DNA of 64,000 nt from contig JAURYH010000028.1 in NCBI GenBank assembly GCA_030653975.1, positions 62,001 through 126,000 of the forward strand, read 5' to 3'. The stretch comes from Hydrogenophaga sp. GTDB taxonomy: Bacteria; Pseudomonadota; Gammaproteobacteria; Burkholderiales; Burkholderiaceae_C. Every line of letters starts with the position of its first letter. Within the stretch, counting starts at the first letter, position 1. The position numbers and the translations under genes were made by a program. This document shows positions 1-9,633 of the stretch, in pieces. The notes below the pieces were generated by a model that searched no databases, was not told the DNA's origin, and saw nothing but the letters and a program-made list of their open reading frames with translations.

Positions 1-104
1 GTCGCCCGACCAAACGCGACCGACGCCACATCGAAGGCCTGCGCGACGAGGGCAAGGCCCCGGGCTGGAATGAACGCTGGAGCGCCTCGATGGACGATGA
101 CTGA
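1..104 (+). CDS. RNA-binding S4-domain protein (Hsp15-like), C-terminal end only
   Basis: The open frame enters from the left edge and stops with TGA at 102-104. The visible tail contains RPTKRDRRHIEGLR followed by an acidic end. That basic RPTKRDRR segment is the characteristic C-terminal tail of Hsp15/HslR-type S4-domain proteins, which bind stalled 50S subunits carrying peptidyl-tRNA. The S4 fold itself lies outside the window, so the assignment rests on the tail alone. The gene converges on the permease that follows. Confidence 0.5.
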   Translation, partial: RPTKRDRRHIEGLRDEGKAPGWNERWSASMDDD

Positions 105-119
105 TCGTCGAGCGGCCAG

Positions 120-1031
120 TCAATTTTTTCGAGTGCCCAGCCACACCACCGTGGCCACCACCAGCAGGCCACCGGCCACCTGCACCGGGGCGATGCTCTG
201 ACCCAGGATCGCCCAGGCCAGCATCAGCGCAAAAATGGGTTCGATGTTCATGATCGCCGAGTTGCCCACCACGCCCAGGCGCGGCAACACGGTGAACATG
301 ATGGTGAAGGCCGTGCCATACAGGACCGTGAGTCCGAGCAGGCCCCACCAGCCCGCGGCAGCCACCGGCAGGTGGAACCCGCCCTGTGTCGCCACCCCGG
401 CCAGGGCCAGCACCGCCACGATGCCCATGGTGCTCGCGGTGCGCAGGCGGCCATCCAGATCGGCCGTCTCGTGCTGGGTCAAGACCAGCGCCAGGCCAAA
501 CGTCGCGGCGGCGGTGAGCGCGAAGGCCACGCCCACGCCAATCTGCGCCCAATGCCCCGAAGCGCCCAGGCCCGAGGCGGCACCGGACACATCCAGCGCC
601 AGAGCCAGACCGAGCAACATCACCGGCATGGCGCGCACCATGCGGGCCTCGGGCCGGTGGCCATAGACCACACGCGCCCAAAGCGCAGTCCACAGCGGGT
701 AGGTGTTGAACGCCAGCAGCGCCAGCGCCACCGGCAGGCGGGCCACCGACGAATACAGGCACAGACTCTGAACACCGACCAGCAGGCCAATCGCAGGCAG
801 CGCCCTGCGGTGCCGCGGCCCGAGCCGTACCGGCACACGGAACCAGTGCAGCAGAAACGCAACCGCCAGCGCCGTGACACCGCTGCGAAAGACCACCGCG
901 GTGGCAACATCGACGCCGTTGTCGAACGCCATGCGCGCCGCCACGTGGTTGGCCCCCATCATGAAGGCGATCAGCAGCAGGGTGGCAAAGGCAGCGCGCG
1001 ACAGCGCGGCTGGTGTTGGGGAAGAAGACAT
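120..1031 (-). CDS. EamA/DMT-family transporter
   Basis: This 303-residue protein is almost entirely hydrophobic and fits the ten-helix, two-EamA-repeat layout of the drug/metabolite transporter superfamily. The first half shows the family feature GANHVAARMAF near the N terminus, and the second half carries VVGNSAIMNIEPIFALMLAW, typical of the second repeat. It should sit in the inner membrane; the substrate cannot be predicted. ATG at 1031 is preferred because AAGGAC lies upstream; a TTG seven codons earlier would extend it. It is convergent with the S4-protein gene and sits downstream of the tRNA-Ser terminator, so it probably has its own promoter. Confidence 0.85.
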   Translation of the reverse strand: MSSSPTPAALSRAAFATLLLIAFMMGANHVAARMAFDNGVDVATAVVFRSGVTALAVAFLLHWFRVPVRLGPRHRRALPAIGLLVGVQSLCLYSSVARLPVALALLAFNTYPLWTALWARVVYGHRPEARMVRAMPVMLLGLALALDVSGAASGLGASGHWAQIGVGVAFALTAAATFGLALVLTQHETADLDGRLRTASTMGIVAVLALAGVATQGGFHLPVAAAGWWGLLGLTVLYGTAFTIMFTVLPRLGVVGNSAIMNIEPIFALMLAWAILGQSIAPVQVAGGLLVVATVVWLGTRKN

Positions 1032-1060
1032 GCGGGAATTGTCCTTGAGCAAGCAGCCCC

Positions 1061-1098
1061 AAGAAAAAACCCGTTCCAGCTTGCGCTGAAACGGGTTT
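1061..1098 (-). terminator. Rho-independent terminator of tRNA-Ser
   Basis: On the minus strand the arms 1085-1098 and 1067-1080 form a 14-bp stem with one G-T wobble and a four-base loop, followed directly by a run of T. It starts eight bases after the tRNA 3' end, as expected for a monocistronic tRNA transcript. Confidence 0.85.
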
Positions 1099-1105
1099 CT
1101 CTGAT

Positions 1106-1198
1106 TGGCGGAGCGAGAGGGATTCGAACCCTCGATGAGGCTCTACACCCCATACTCCCTTAGCAGGGGAGCACCTTCGGCCACTCGGTCATCGCTCC
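1106..1198 (-). tRNA. tRNA-Ser (anticodon GCU)
   Basis: Read on the minus strand, GGAGCGA pairs with TCGCTCC in the acceptor stem, followed by discriminator G and an encoded CCA. The anticodon stem GGGAG/CTCCC encloses the loop CTGCTAA, giving anticodon GCU. A long variable arm and the T-loop GGTTCGAATCC are present. At 93 nt it is the class II size expected of serine tRNA. A strong terminator follows. Confidence 0.96.
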
Positions 1199-1208
1199 GG
1201 AGCCTCAT

Positions 1209-1214
1209 ATTATG
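1209..1214 (-). promoter_or_regulatory. Possible -10 element for tRNA-Ser
   Basis: The minus-strand hexamer CATAAT ends about ten bases before the tRNA 5' end, a suitable place for a -10 box with a short leader. No convincing -35 is visible, so this is a weak call. Confidence 0.3.
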
Positions 1215-1264
1215 CCTCAAGTTGCCAGCCTCTCGCGAGGGAGCAAGGGCTGTCGCTGCCGGAT

Positions 1265-2545
1265 TCAGCCGGCGATGCTGTCCTCGGTGCGGTCCAGGTC
1301 GAACTCGCGGTGCAGTGCGCGCACAGCCAGCTCCATGTACTTCTCGTCGATCACGACAGAAGTCTTGATTTCCGAGGTGGAGATCATCTGGATGTTGATG
1401 CCCTCGTCGCTCAGGCACTTGAACATGCGGCTGGCCACGCCCACGTGGCTGCGCATGCCGATACCGACGATGCTGACCTTGCAGATGCGCGCGTCACCCA
1501 CCACGTCGGCCGCACCCAGCTCCGGCACGACCTTGCTCTTGAGCAGGTCCATGGCCTTCTGGAAATCGTTGCGGTGCACCGTGAAGCTGAAGTCGGTCTT
1601 GCCGTCCTTGCTCAGGTTCTGGATGATCACGTCGACCTCGATGTTGGCCTCGGCCACCGCGCCCAGGATCTGGTAGGCAATGCCGGGTTTGTCGGGCACG
1701 CCCAGCACGGAGATCTTGGCCTCATCGCGGTTGAAGGCAATGCCGGAAACGACGGCTTGTTCCATTTGTTCGTCTTCCTCAAAAGTGATCAGGGTGCCGG
1801 AGGCGGCTTCTTCATTCAGGTCGATGTCCCAGGGCGTGAAGCTCGAAAGCACGCGCAGGGGCACCTTGTACTTGCCGGCGAATTCCACCGACCGGATCTG
1901 CAGCACCTTGCTGCCCATGCTGGCCATTTCCAGCATTTCTTCAAAGCTCACGCGCAACAGGCGGCGCGCCTCGGGCACCACGCGCGGGTCCGTCGTGTAG
2001 ACGCCGTCCACGTCGGTGTAGATCAGGCATTCGGCCGCCTTCAGCGCCGCGGCCACGGCCACGGCCGAGGTGTCGCTGCCGCCGCGGCCCAGGGTGGTGA
2101 TGTTGCCGTCCGGGTCCACACCCTGAAAGCCGGTCACGATCACCACCTTGCGGGCATCCAGGTCGGCGCGCACGCGCTGGTCGTCGATCGATTCGATGCG
2201 CGCCTTGGTGTAGGCACTGTTGGTCTTGATCGGCACCTGCCAGCCGGCGTAGCTCACCGACGCCATGCCTTCGGCCTGCAGCGCAATCGCCAGCAGGGCC
2301 GAAGAGGCCTGTTCGCCCGTGGCGGCCAGCATGTCGAGTTCGCGGCCGTAGGCGCTGCCGGTCTTGCTCGGGGCCAGCTCCTTGGCCAGGCCCAGCAGGC
2401 GGTTGGTCTCGCCGCTCATGGCGCTGGGCACCACCACCATCTGGTGACCGGCCCTGTGCCACTTGGCCACGCGCCGGGCGACGTTGCGGATGCGCTCGGT
2501 CGACCCCATGGAGGTGCCGCCGTACTTGTGAACAATCAAAGCCAT
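1265..2545 (-). CDS. lysC: Aspartate kinase
   Basis: Aspartokinase phosphorylates L-aspartate, the first step toward lysine, threonine, methionine and diaminopimelate. The 426-residue protein starts with MALIVHKYGGTSMGS, the kinase signature with the catalytic lysine, has the amino-acid-kinase fold through about residue 250, and ends with two ACT domains containing GIGMRSHVGVASRMF, the lysine/threonine feedback module. The start is the ATG at 2545, where the family N terminus begins. It lies about 100 bases downstream of tilS on the same strand, and a perfect TATAAT overlapping the tilS stop suggests a promoter of its own. Length and domain order are normal for the monofunctional alpha/beta type. 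Confidence 0.96.
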   Translation of the reverse strand: MALIVHKYGGTSMGSTERIRNVARRVAKWHRAGHQMVVVPSAMSGETNRLLGLAKELAPSKTGSAYGRELDMLAATGEQASSALLAIALQAEGMASVSYAGWQVPIKTNSAYTKARIESIDDQRVRADLDARKVVIVTGFQGVDPDGNITTLGRGGSDTSAVAVAAALKAAECLIYTDVDGVYTTDPRVVPEARRLLRVSFEEMLEMASMGSKVLQIRSVEFAGKYKVPLRVLSSFTPWDIDLNEEAASGTLITFEEDEQMEQAVVSGIAFNRDEAKISVLGVPDKPGIAYQILGAVAEANIEVDVIIQNLSKDGKTDFSFTVHRNDFQKAMDLLKSKVVPELGAADVVGDARICKVSIVGIGMRSHVGVASRMFKCLSDEGINIQMISTSEIKTSVVIDEKYMELAVRALHREFDLDRTEDSIAG

Positions 2546-2645
2546 CGGGTTGGATTGGGTTGGAAAGATCGTTGAAACAGGGGCCGCGACGCCGGGCGTT
2601 GCGGTCGACCTGTGTGGCGCGAAACGCGCTGGACAAAGCCTTGGA

Positions 2646-2651
2646 ATTATA
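2646..2651 (-). promoter_or_regulatory. Candidate -10 box of lysC
   Basis: The minus strand carries a perfect TATAAT whose TAA is also the tilS stop codon. It would start a transcript with a leader of about 95 bases before the lysC ATG. The -35 region (GAGCCC at the right spacing) is poor, so activity is uncertain. Confidence 0.4.
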
Positions 2652-3657
2652 TCGGTGAGGTGCCGGCCGGGCTCGCGAAGGCCAGATGCCCGCCATCGCG
2701 CGTCACGAAACCGCTGGCCACCTTGATGCGGATCCGGTGACCCCGCGTGCGGCAATCGGCCACCTGGTCCAGCAGCTCGTCCAGCTGGGCCGTGCTCGCG
2801 GCCACGCCAGCGCTGCATCGCAACCAGTGGCGCAGCGCATTGGCCTGGCGATCGCGACCGAGCGACTGCAGGCCCGTGATGGAAGGCGGCATGCCGGTCT
2901 GTGCCAGATCGATCCGGGCCAGATCGTCCAGCAGGGTTTGCGCCTGCGCCGCGTGACCCGCACTGCGCGCGAGCAAAGGGCGAAAGCCGGGAAAGCAGGC
3001 CTCCCAGGCCGGCATCAGGATCGCCCGGATGCGGTTGCGGGTGTAGCGCAGGTCGGTGTTGGACGGATCGTCCACAAAGGCATGCCCCGCGGCCCCCAGC
3101 CATGCGCGCAAAACCCGGGACGGCAAGCCCAGCAATGGACGGCCAAACACCACACCGTGCCGCTGAAACCGGTCGGGCATGGCTGCCAGACCGGGCAGTC
3201 CCGCACCGCGGCTGAGCGCGAGCAGCAGGGTTTCGGCCTGGTCGTCGGCGTGCTGCCCGAGCAGCACCACGGACGCACCCATCTGCTGAGCCATACCGGC
3301 AAGCGTGGTGTAGCGCACGTCCCGCGCAGCATCTTCGGGACTCTGCCCTGGGGCGTGCGCCGCCTGCACGTGCTCCACACGCAGGCTGATGCCGTGGAGC
3401 GCGCAGAAATCGCGGGCGTGTGCCTCGAACCCGTCAGCTGCCGCCTGCAGCCCGTGGTGAACATGCAGCGCCAGCACGCGGTCGGGCCAGCGTTGTTTCG
3501 CCGCCATCAACAAGGCCGTGGAATCGGCACCGGCGCTGTAGGCCACCGCCACCGGCTTCAAGGAGGTGTGAGCGGCCCCGCTGGCAGACAGCCAGTGCGC
3601 GCACCACGCCGCCAACGCCTGCTCGCAGGGGTTGGCGGGCGCAGGCAAGGCGCTCAC
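2647..3657 (-). CDS. tilS: tRNA(Ile)-lysidine synthetase
   Basis: TilS uses ATP and lysine to convert C34 of the AUA-reading tRNA-Ile to lysidine. The 336-residue protein has the PP-loop AYSAGADSTALL near residue 40; the canonical loop is SGGxDS, so SAG here is a mild variant. It also has GQHADDQAETLLLALSRGAGL, the second conserved TilS segment, and DDPSNTDLRYTRNRIR. The GTG at 3657 was chosen because it lies one base after the accA stop behind a GAGG-like site and gives the usual N-terminal length. Longer readings run inside accA. It belongs to the accA transcript. The short C-terminal region is typical of betaproteobacterial TilS. Confidence 0.92.
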   Translation of the reverse strand: MSALPAPANPCEQALAAWCAHWLSASGAAHTSLKPVAVAYSAGADSTALLMAAKQRWPDRVLALHVHHGLQAAADGFEAHARDFCALHGISLRVEHVQAAHAPGQSPEDAARDVRYTTLAGMAQQMGASVVLLGQHADDQAETLLLALSRGAGLPGLAAMPDRFQRHGVVFGRPLLGLPSRVLRAWLGAAGHAFVDDPSNTDLRYTRNRIRAILMPAWEACFPGFRPLLARSAGHAAQAQTLLDDLARIDLAQTGMPPSITGLQSLGRDRQANALRHWLRCSAGVAASTAQLDELLDQVADCRTRGHRIRIKVASGFVTRDGGHLAFASPAGTSPI

Positions 3658-3658
3658 C

Positions 3659-4648
3659 TCAGCGCTTGTCCGACTTGCTCTCGGCCTTGGTGTCGGTGTA
3701 GCGACCGTAGCTGTTGAGGCGCGCGTAGCGGCGGTCCACCAGCTCCTTGACCTTGAGGTCGGCCACCTGGCGCCACGCATCGGTCAGTGCGCGCTTGAGG
3801 AACGCGGCCATCTGCCGGTGGTCGCGGTGCGCGCCACCCACCGGCTCGTTGACGATCTTGTCCACCAGTCCGAGCGCCTTGAGGCGGTGCGCGGTGATGC
3901 CCAGGGCATCGGCGGCATCGCTGGCGCGGTCGCTGGTCTTCCAGAGAATGGAGGCACAACCCTCGGGGCTGATCACCGAATACACCGAATATTGCAACAT
4001 CAGCACCTGGTCGGCCACCGAGATGGCCAGCGCACCGCCCGAGCCACCTTCTCCGATGATGGTGGAGATGATCGGCACTTCCAGTTGCGCCATCTCGAAG
4101 ATGTTGCGGCCAATGGCTTCGGACTGGCCACGTTCCTCGGCGTCGATGCCGGGATAGGCGCCCGGGGTGTCCACGAAGGTGAACACCGGCAGCCTGAACT
4201 TCTCGGCCAGCTTCATCAGGCGCAGCGCCTTGCGGTAGCCCTCGGGCTTGGTCATGCCGAAGTTGCGCAGGCCACGCTCCTTGGTGTCGCGCCCTTTCTG
4301 GTGACCCAGCACCATGCAGGGCTGCCCGTTGAAGCGGGCCAGGCCGCCAACGATGCTCAGGTCGTCGGAGAAGTGGCGATCACCGTGCAGTTCCTGGAAG
4401 TGCGTGAAGATGTCGCGCACATAGTCCAGCGTATAAGGCCGATCGGCGTGGCGCGCGATCTTGGTGATCTGCCAGGGCGTGAGGTTGCTGTAGATGTCTT
4501 TGGTGAGCTGCAGGCTTTTGCCTGACAGCTGTTCGATCTCGGCGGAGATGTCGACCGCCGATTCGGTCTGGACGTAGCGCAGTTCTTCGATTTTGGTTTC
4601 GAGATCGGCAATCGGTTGTTCGAAATCGAGAAAGTTCTTTTTGGCCAA
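3659..4648 (-). CDS. accA: Acetyl-CoA carboxylase carboxyltransferase subunit alpha
   Basis: AccA forms the carboxyltransferase with AccD and moves carboxyl from biotin on AccB to acetyl-CoA, the committed step of fatty-acid synthesis. The 329-residue protein opens with [19 protein letters not shown] and contains [13 protein letters not shown] and [11 protein letters not shown], the crotonase-fold oxyanion and CoA-binding segments. Translation most likely begins at the TTG at 4648: AGGAG lies eight bases upstream and the family N terminus starts exactly there. A TTG start is unusual and may limit expression. It lies between the alkA-like gene and tilS on one strand. Confidence 0.96.
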   Translation of the reverse strand: MAKKNFLDFEQPIADLETKIEELRYVQTESAVDISAEIEQLSGKSLQLTKDIYSNLTPWQITKIARHADRPYTLDYVRDIFTHFQELHGDRHFSDDLSIVGGLARFNGQPCMVLGHQKGRDTKERGLRNFGMTKPEGYRKALRLMKLAEKFRLPVFTFVDTPGAYPGIDAEERGQSEAIGRNIFEMAQLEVPIISTIIGEGGSGGALAISVADQVLMLQYSVYSVISPEGCASILWKTSDRASDAADALGITAHRLKALGLVDKIVNEPVGGAHRDHRQMAAFLKRALTDAWRQVADLKVKELVDRRYARLNSYGRYTDTKAESKSDKR

Positions 4649-4758
4649 GGTGTGACTCCTGTGGTCTTGTGACGACCCTTCCGCGGTCCGCACGCATGCG
4701 GCTCGCGGTTCCGTGTCCTGAAGTGATCAGGACGGTGTTTCAACGACGTCTTTTTGTA

Positions 4759-5406
4759 TCAATAGGCCACGGGGGCCGGGTCCAGCGAGCGCCAAATATA
4801 CCAAGTCGCCACACTGCAGAACGGCGCCCAGGAAGCGGCCACTTCGCGTATCTCGCTGCGGCTCACCGGTTCGCCCGAAAAATAGCAGCGGCTGATGCCG
4901 TTCTGCAAGCCCACGTCGTCCAGCGGCAGCACGTTGGGCCGCATCAGGTGGAAGATCAGGAACATCTCGGCGGTCCAGCGACCGATGCCGCGGATCGCCA
5001 CCAGCTCGGCGATGATGGCCTCGTCGTCCATGTCGGCCCAGGCATTCACATGCACCTGGTCGTTGGCGAAGTGCAGGGCCAGGTCCACCAGGTACTCGAC
5101 CTTGCGGGCCGACAGGCCGGCCGCGCGCATGTCGTCCACCTTGAGCTTGAGCACCTGGGCGGGCAACATCTTCTTGGGCAACACGGCAAACCGGTCCCAG
5201 ACCGATTGCGCCGCCTTGACCGAAATCTGCTGGCCCACAATGCTGCGCGCCAGTGTGACGAAGGCATCTCCCCGAGACTGCAGGCTCACGCCGCTGTGCA
5301 GGGGAATGAGCTTTTTCATCACCCGGTCGCGCTTCATCAAGTGGCGGCAGGCCTCCTGCCAGTACACCGGGGCCTCGAGTCCCACGTCGGGCAGCACAGA
5401 CGCCAT
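4759..5406 (-). CDS. DNA-3-methyladenine glycosylase II (AlkA-type, HhH-GPD)
   Basis: This 215-residue protein belongs to the helix-hairpin-helix base-excision glycosylases, which remove alkylated purines. The hairpin is AIRGIGRWTAEMFLIF and the catalytic aspartate follows in LPLDDVG, the GPD loop. SIVGQQISVKAA near residue 55 is also conserved. It lacks the extra N-terminal domain of E. coli AlkA, matching the shorter AlkA forms common in this group. Its ATG shares one base with the cysS stop, so the two are translationally coupled. There is no sign of Ada-type regulation. Confidence 0.9.
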   Translation of the reverse strand: MASVLPDVGLEAPVYWQEACRHLMKRDRVMKKLIPLHSGVSLQSRGDAFVTLARSIVGQQISVKAAQSVWDRFAVLPKKMLPAQVLKLKVDDMRAAGLSARKVEYLVDLALHFANDQVHVNAWADMDDEAIIAELVAIRGIGRWTAEMFLIFHLMRPNVLPLDDVGLQNGISRCYFSGEPVSRSEIREVAASWAPFCSVATWYIWRSLDPAPVAY

Positions 5407-6794
5407 CAGCTGCGCTCCCAGGTGGTGCCCTGGGCACTGTCCTTCAGCACCACACCCTGCGCCAGCAGGTCCTGGCGTATGCGGTCGGCTTCGGCAAAAT
5501 TCTTCGCCTGCTTGGCAACGGCACGGTCCACGATCAGCGCCTGAATCGCCGCCTCGTCCAGCCCACCTGCCGCGCCACCACCGCCCTGCAAGAAGGCCGC
5601 CGGCTCAACCTGCAGCAGTCCCAGCGTGCCGCCGAGGGCACGCAACAGCCCGGCCAGCGCCGCATCCTTGCTGCGATTGACTTCGCTCGCGAGATCAAAC
5701 AGCACGGCCACCGCTTCGGGCGTGCCAAAGTCCTCGTCCATCGCGGCGCGGAAGCGCTGGGCAAACGGATGCGACCAGTCGATGGTGGCCACCGGTTCGG
5801 CAGACACCAGCGACAAGGCGGTGTAGAGGCGCTTGAGCGCGGCGCGGGCATCGTCCAGATGCGCATCGCTGTAGTTGAGCGGGCTGCGGTAATGGGTGCG
5901 GACGATGAAGAAACGCACCGTCTCGGCGTCGTACTTGGCCAGCACCTCGCGGATGGTGAAAAAATTGCCCAGGCTCTTGGACATCTTTTCGTTGTCCACC
6001 CGGACAAAACCGTTGTGCATCCAGAAGCGCGCCAGCGGCTTTCCGCTCGCACCCTCAGACTGGGCGATTTCGTTTTCGTGGTGCGGAAACTGCAGGTCGG
6101 CCCCGCCGCCGTGGATATCGAAGGTCTCACCCAGCAGCGCGCAACTCATGGCAGAACACTCGATGTGCCATCCCGGCCGTCCTGGCCCATAGGGTCCTTC
6201 CCATCGGGCTTCTGCCGGCTCATCGGGCTTGGCGGACTTCCAGAGCACAAAATCCAGCGGGTCGTTCTTGTCAATGGCCACCGCCACGCGCTCGCCGGCA
6301 CGCAGGTCGTCCAGCGACTTGCCCGACAACTTGCCGTAGCCGGGAAACCGGCGCACCGCGAAATTCACGTCACCATCCTGAGCGCGGTAGGCCAGGCCTT
6401 TGGCTTCGAGCTGCCCGATCAGCGACAGCATCTGCGGCACGTAGGCGGTTGCGCGCGGCTCGAAACTGGGCGCCTCGATGCCCAGCGCAGCGATGTCCTG
6501 GTGCATGGCCAGCGTCATTTCGTCGGTCAGTGAACGAAGGGTGATGCCTCTGGTGAGCGCCCGCTGGATGATCTTGTCGTCGATGTCCGTGATGTTGCGG
6601 ACGTAGGTCACGCGGTAGCCACTGACCTTGAGCCAGCGTTGCACCACATCAAACGCCATCATCATCCGGGCGTGGCCGATGTGGCACAGGTCGTAGATGG
6701 TCATGCCGCAGACATACATGCGCACATGACCCGACTCCAGGGGTTCGAACGGCTCCGGCCGACGGGACAGGGTATTGAAAATGCTCAGGGTCAT
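5406..6794 (-). CDS. cysS: Cysteinyl-tRNA synthetase
   Basis: CysRS charges tRNA-Cys. The 462-residue protein has the class I signatures [10 protein letters not shown] (HIGH) near residue 37 and KMSKSLGN (KMSKS). Zinc ligands fit the CGMTIYD cysteine, the cysteine in WHIECSAM and the His/Glu in [11 protein letters not shown]. The ATG at 6794 gives the standard [11 protein letters not shown] start; the frame is open upstream but without family similarity. It heads the minus-strand group cysS-alkA-accA-tilS and is divergent from the TPR gene, across a 287-base gap in which no convincing promoter pair was found. Confidence 0.96.
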   Translation of the reverse strand: MTLSIFNTLSRRPEPFEPLESGHVRMYVCGMTIYDLCHIGHARMMMAFDVVQRWLKVSGYRVTYVRNITDIDDKIIQRALTRGITLRSLTDEMTLAMHQDIAALGIEAPSFEPRATAYVPQMLSLIGQLEAKGLAYRAQDGDVNFAVRRFPGYGKLSGKSLDDLRAGERVAVAIDKNDPLDFVLWKSAKPDEPAEARWEGPYGPGRPGWHIECSAMSCALLGETFDIHGGGADLQFPHHENEIAQSEGASGKPLARFWMHNGFVRVDNEKMSKSLGNFFTIREVLAKYDAETVRFFIVRTHYRSPLNYSDAHLDDARAALKRLYTALSLVSAEPVATIDWSHPFAQRFRAAMDEDFGTPEAVAVLFDLASEVNRSKDAALAGLLRALGGTLGLLQVEPAAFLQGGGGAAGGLDEAAIQALIVDRAVAKQAKNFAEADRIRQDLLAQGVVLKDSAQGTTWERS

Positions 6795-7081
6795 GGGAAC
6801 AGGATTCGGGGGGCGAACGGAAGCGGCGGCCGAACACAGCGCCTTCCGTTCACACCTGCCAGCAGATGCGAAGCGGAACAAAAGGTCGGAACAGTGGGTG
6901 CGAGCGGGCCGAATGTCACGCCCGACCGGCATCAGGAAGCCATTGGACTTACACCCTCAGATACAATCTGTCAGTATAGCCAGCTTGGTCTTGGGCAAGC
7001 GCACTCGGACAGGCGCTATATTCATGTTCACAGGCCCGCCCGCGGTCTTCGGTCTGCCCGCATTCGCTCTTCTGAGGTCCC

Positions 7082-8128
7082 ATGCATCACCCCGCCAAAC
7101 CTTTGCCCATGCTGTCTGCTTCAAGTCGCGGCGGCTCCTCCGCCCTGGTCACTTCCCGGCTGCGCCTGCTGGCGCTTTCGGTGGCTGTTTCGGCCGCGCT
7201 GGGGGTTTCTGTGGTGATGGCCCAGACCGACGACTACGCCGAGGTCAACCGCCTCATGCGGGCCGGGCAACTGAGCGAGGCCTTGAGCAAGGTGGACCTG
7301 TACATCGCCAGCAAGCCTCGCGATCCCCAGATGCGCTTCCTCAAAGGCGTGATCCAGACCGAAGGCGGCAAACACAGCGATGCCATTGCCACCTTTTCCA
7401 AGCTGACCGAAGAATTTCCCGAACTGCCCGAGCCCTACAACAACCTGGCCGTGCTTTACGCCGGACAGAGCCAGTTTGACAAGGCGCGCGCAGCCCTCGA
7501 AATGGCCATCCGCACCAACCCCAGCTACGCCACCGCCCATGAAAACCTGGGTGACGTGTACGCCAAGCTGGCCAGCCAGTCGTACAGCAAGGCACTTCAA
7601 CTGGATTCCGGCAACACCGCCGTGGCCCCCAAGCTCAGCCTGATCCGCACCCTGTTCGGCGCAGATGGCAAGGGTGCCCGCACCGGCACCACCCCTCCCT
7701 CCGCGGGACCCGCCCCTGTGGCTGCAGCGACGCCTGTGGCGACGGTCAACCCTGTTGCGCCAGCTCCGGTGCCCGCCGCCTCTGGCAAAGCCGAGGCAGA
7801 CGTGGAAGCCGCCGTGGCTTCCTGGGCCAAGGCCTGGTCCAGCAAGAACATGCAGGCTTACCTGGGCGCCTACGCTGGCAATTTCACCCCTCCCGGCGGT
7901 CAGGCCCGCAGGGCATGGGAAGCAGACCGCAAGGCCCGCATCGTGCCGCGCTCGCACATTGGCGTGGCCATCAGCGAACTGTCGGTGTCGGCTGATGGTG
8001 ATCGCGCATCGGCCAGCTTCAAGCAGGACTACAGTTCCGACACGCTCAATGTCACCAGCCGCAAGAAACTTGATTTCGTCAAGAGTGGCAACCGCTGGTT
8101 GATCGTGCGCGAAACCACGGGTTCCTGA
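7082..8128 (+). CDS. TPR protein with C-terminal NTF2-like domain
   Basis: The 348-residue protein has an N-terminal hydrophobic signal or anchor (about residues 18-45, ending VVMAQTDDY), three or four tetratricopeptide repeats (residues 45-180, for example EPYNNLAVLYAGQSQFDKARAAL split over two helices), an Ala/Pro linker, and a C-terminal NTF2/SnoaL-like domain (about 235-348). It is likely periplasmic. Its stop overlaps the start of the L,D-transpeptidase, which has a similar C-terminal domain, suggesting a partner role in cell-envelope assembly. That role is inferred; no enzymatic motif is present. Confidence 0.8.
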   Translation: MHHPAKPLPMLSASSRGGSSALVTSRLRLLALSVAVSAALGVSVVMAQTDDYAEVNRLMRAGQLSEALSKVDLYIASKPRDPQMRFLKGVIQTEGGKHSDAIATFSKLTEEFPELPEPYNNLAVLYAGQSQFDKARAALEMAIRTNPSYATAHENLGDVYAKLASQSYSKALQLDSGNTAVAPKLSLIRTLFGADGKGARTGTTPPSAGPAPVAAATPVATVNPVAPAPVPAASGKAEADVEAAVASWAKAWSSKNMQAYLGAYAGNFTPPGGQARRAWEADRKARIVPRSHIGVAISELSVSADGDRASASFKQDYSSDTLNVTSRKKLDFVKSGNRWLIVRETTGS

Positions 8129-9633
8129 TGGCCGGTCGGCGGTACTTCCAGCATGGCCACGCCAGCATCACAACCGCCAACCTGAGTTCGGGCATTGGCA
8201 GCCTGCTGCGTCCCGCCACTGTACTGGCCGCTCTGGCTGCGATGGCGCTGGCCCTCGGTTTGATCAGCTCCTGCGTGGGTCCGTCCGCCCCGACCGGTGG
8301 CCTGCTGAACCGGATGGCCTCCGTGGTAACCGCCGATGATCCCGCCGGAGCGCCTTCGGCTCCTTCCATGCTCGACAACGCGCTGAGCAGGGTCCAGGAC
8401 GCAGCACAGTTGCTTGGGGCGCCAGAAGTAGCGTCCGGGCTACAGTCCAGCCCGCTCTCCGGTGAAGCCCTGCAGCAGGTGATGCCTCTGATGGGCCAAG
8501 CCGAGGCCCAGCTGATTGAGATCTACCAACTGATCAGCCAGGGCCTGGCGCGCGAAGCGCTGACCAAGGCCGACACCTTGGTGCGCGATCATCCGAACTT
8601 TCACCTGGCGCACCTGGTGCATGGTGACTTGCTGAGCCTGCAAACGCGCCCGATCCGCCAGCTCGGCGATGTGCCTGACACCAAGGCGCTTGCTGCTTTC
8701 GAGCAACTCAAGACCTTGCGTGAAGAATCGCGCCGCCGTCTGCGGGCCCTGATGGAGCGACCACCCGCCGGGAGCATCCCCGCACAGTTCCTCGCCCTGT
8801 CATCCCAGAGCCGGCATGCGATTGCCATCGATGCTTCGCGCTCGCGCCTGTACCTGTTCGAGAACCAGACTCCCTCCGCATCGGGCAACCTGATTGCTCA
8901 GCCGCCCCGATTGCGCCTGGTGGGTGATTTCTACATTTCCGTTGGCCTGTCCGGCATCGAGAAGACCGTTGAGGGCGACAAGCGCACACCGCTGGGCGTT
9001 TACTACATCACCAGCAACCTCAACCCGGACAACCTGCCCGACCTGTACGGTGTGGGTGCACTGCCCATCAACTACCCCAACCCGCTTGACGTGCAGCGCG
9101 GCAAGACCGGCAGCGGTATCTGGCTGCATGGCACGCCAAGGGAGCAATTTGTGCGCGCGCCCCAGGCATCCGATGGCTGCGTGGTCCTGTCCAACCCCGA
9201 CCTGGAGCGGCTGCTCAAGACCGTGCAGATCCGCACCACGCCAGTCGTGATCGCGCCCGAACTCCAATGGGTGCGGCCCGAGGCACTTGACACCGAGCGT
9301 CAGGCCTTTGAGGCGGCGCTGGAAGCCTGGCGCGTCGCCAAAAGCGAGGGCAATCTCGGGCAGCTCAAGGGGTTTTACTCCAGCCGTTTCCAGAACCAGG
9401 GCCGCGACTTGGGCCAATGGTGGCCACAGGTCGAGAGCGAGCTGAGCCCCGCGAAAGGCTCCCGGGAGCTGCAGCTCAAGGAGCTCTCCCTGCTTCGCTG
9501 GCGCGACGCCCAGGACACCATGGTGGTGACCTTTGGCGAGGTCCCTCTGGGCCAATCCCGCGGCGTCACACGCCGGCAGTACTGGGCGCTGGAACGCGAC
9601 CAGTGGAAAATATTCTCAGAAGGTACCCTTTGA
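8128..9633 (+). CDS. L,D-transpeptidase (YkuD family) with NTF2-like tail
   Basis: YkuD enzymes form 3-3 peptidoglycan cross-links or attach proteins to peptidoglycan using a catalytic cysteine. The 501-residue protein has an N-terminal membrane or lipoprotein-type segment with LISSC near residue 48, a helical region, then the YkuD core: AIDASRSRLYLFEN, KTVEGDKRTPLGVYYI, and the active-site run HGTP followed by SDGCVVLSN with the nucleophilic cysteine. The last about 110 residues resemble the NTF2-like tail of the preceding TPR protein. The ATG overlaps the upstream stop by one base and its stop overlaps ppiA. Confidence 0.9.
   Translation: MAGRRYFQHGHASITTANLSSGIGSLLRPATVLAALAAMALALGLISSCVGPSAPTGGLLNRMASVVTADDPAGAPSAPSMLDNALSRVQDAAQLLGAPEVASGLQSSPLSGEALQQVMPLMGQAEAQLIEIYQLISQGLAREALTKADTLVRDHPNFHLAHLVHGDLLSLQTRPIRQLGDVPDTKALAAFEQLKTLREESRRRLRALMERPPAGSIPAQFLALSSQSRHAIAIDASRSRLYLFENQTPSASGNLIAQPPRLRLVGDFYISVGLSGIEKTVEGDKRTPLGVYYITSNLNPDNLPDLYGVGALPINYPNPLDVQRGKTGSGIWLHGTPREQFVRAPQASDGCVVLSNPDLERLLKTVQIRTTPVVIAPELQWVRPEALDTERQAFEAALEAWRVAKSEGNLGQLKGFYSSRFQNQGRDLGQWWPQVESELSPAKGSRELQLKELSLLRWRDAQDTMVVTFGEVPLGQSRGVTRRQYWALERDQWKIFSEGTL

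Noticed and set aside
4715-4733. Perfect hairpin GTCCTGA/TCAGGAC between accA and the alkA-like gene
   Set aside because: There is no T-run in either direction, so it is not a convincing terminator, and no operator is known for it.
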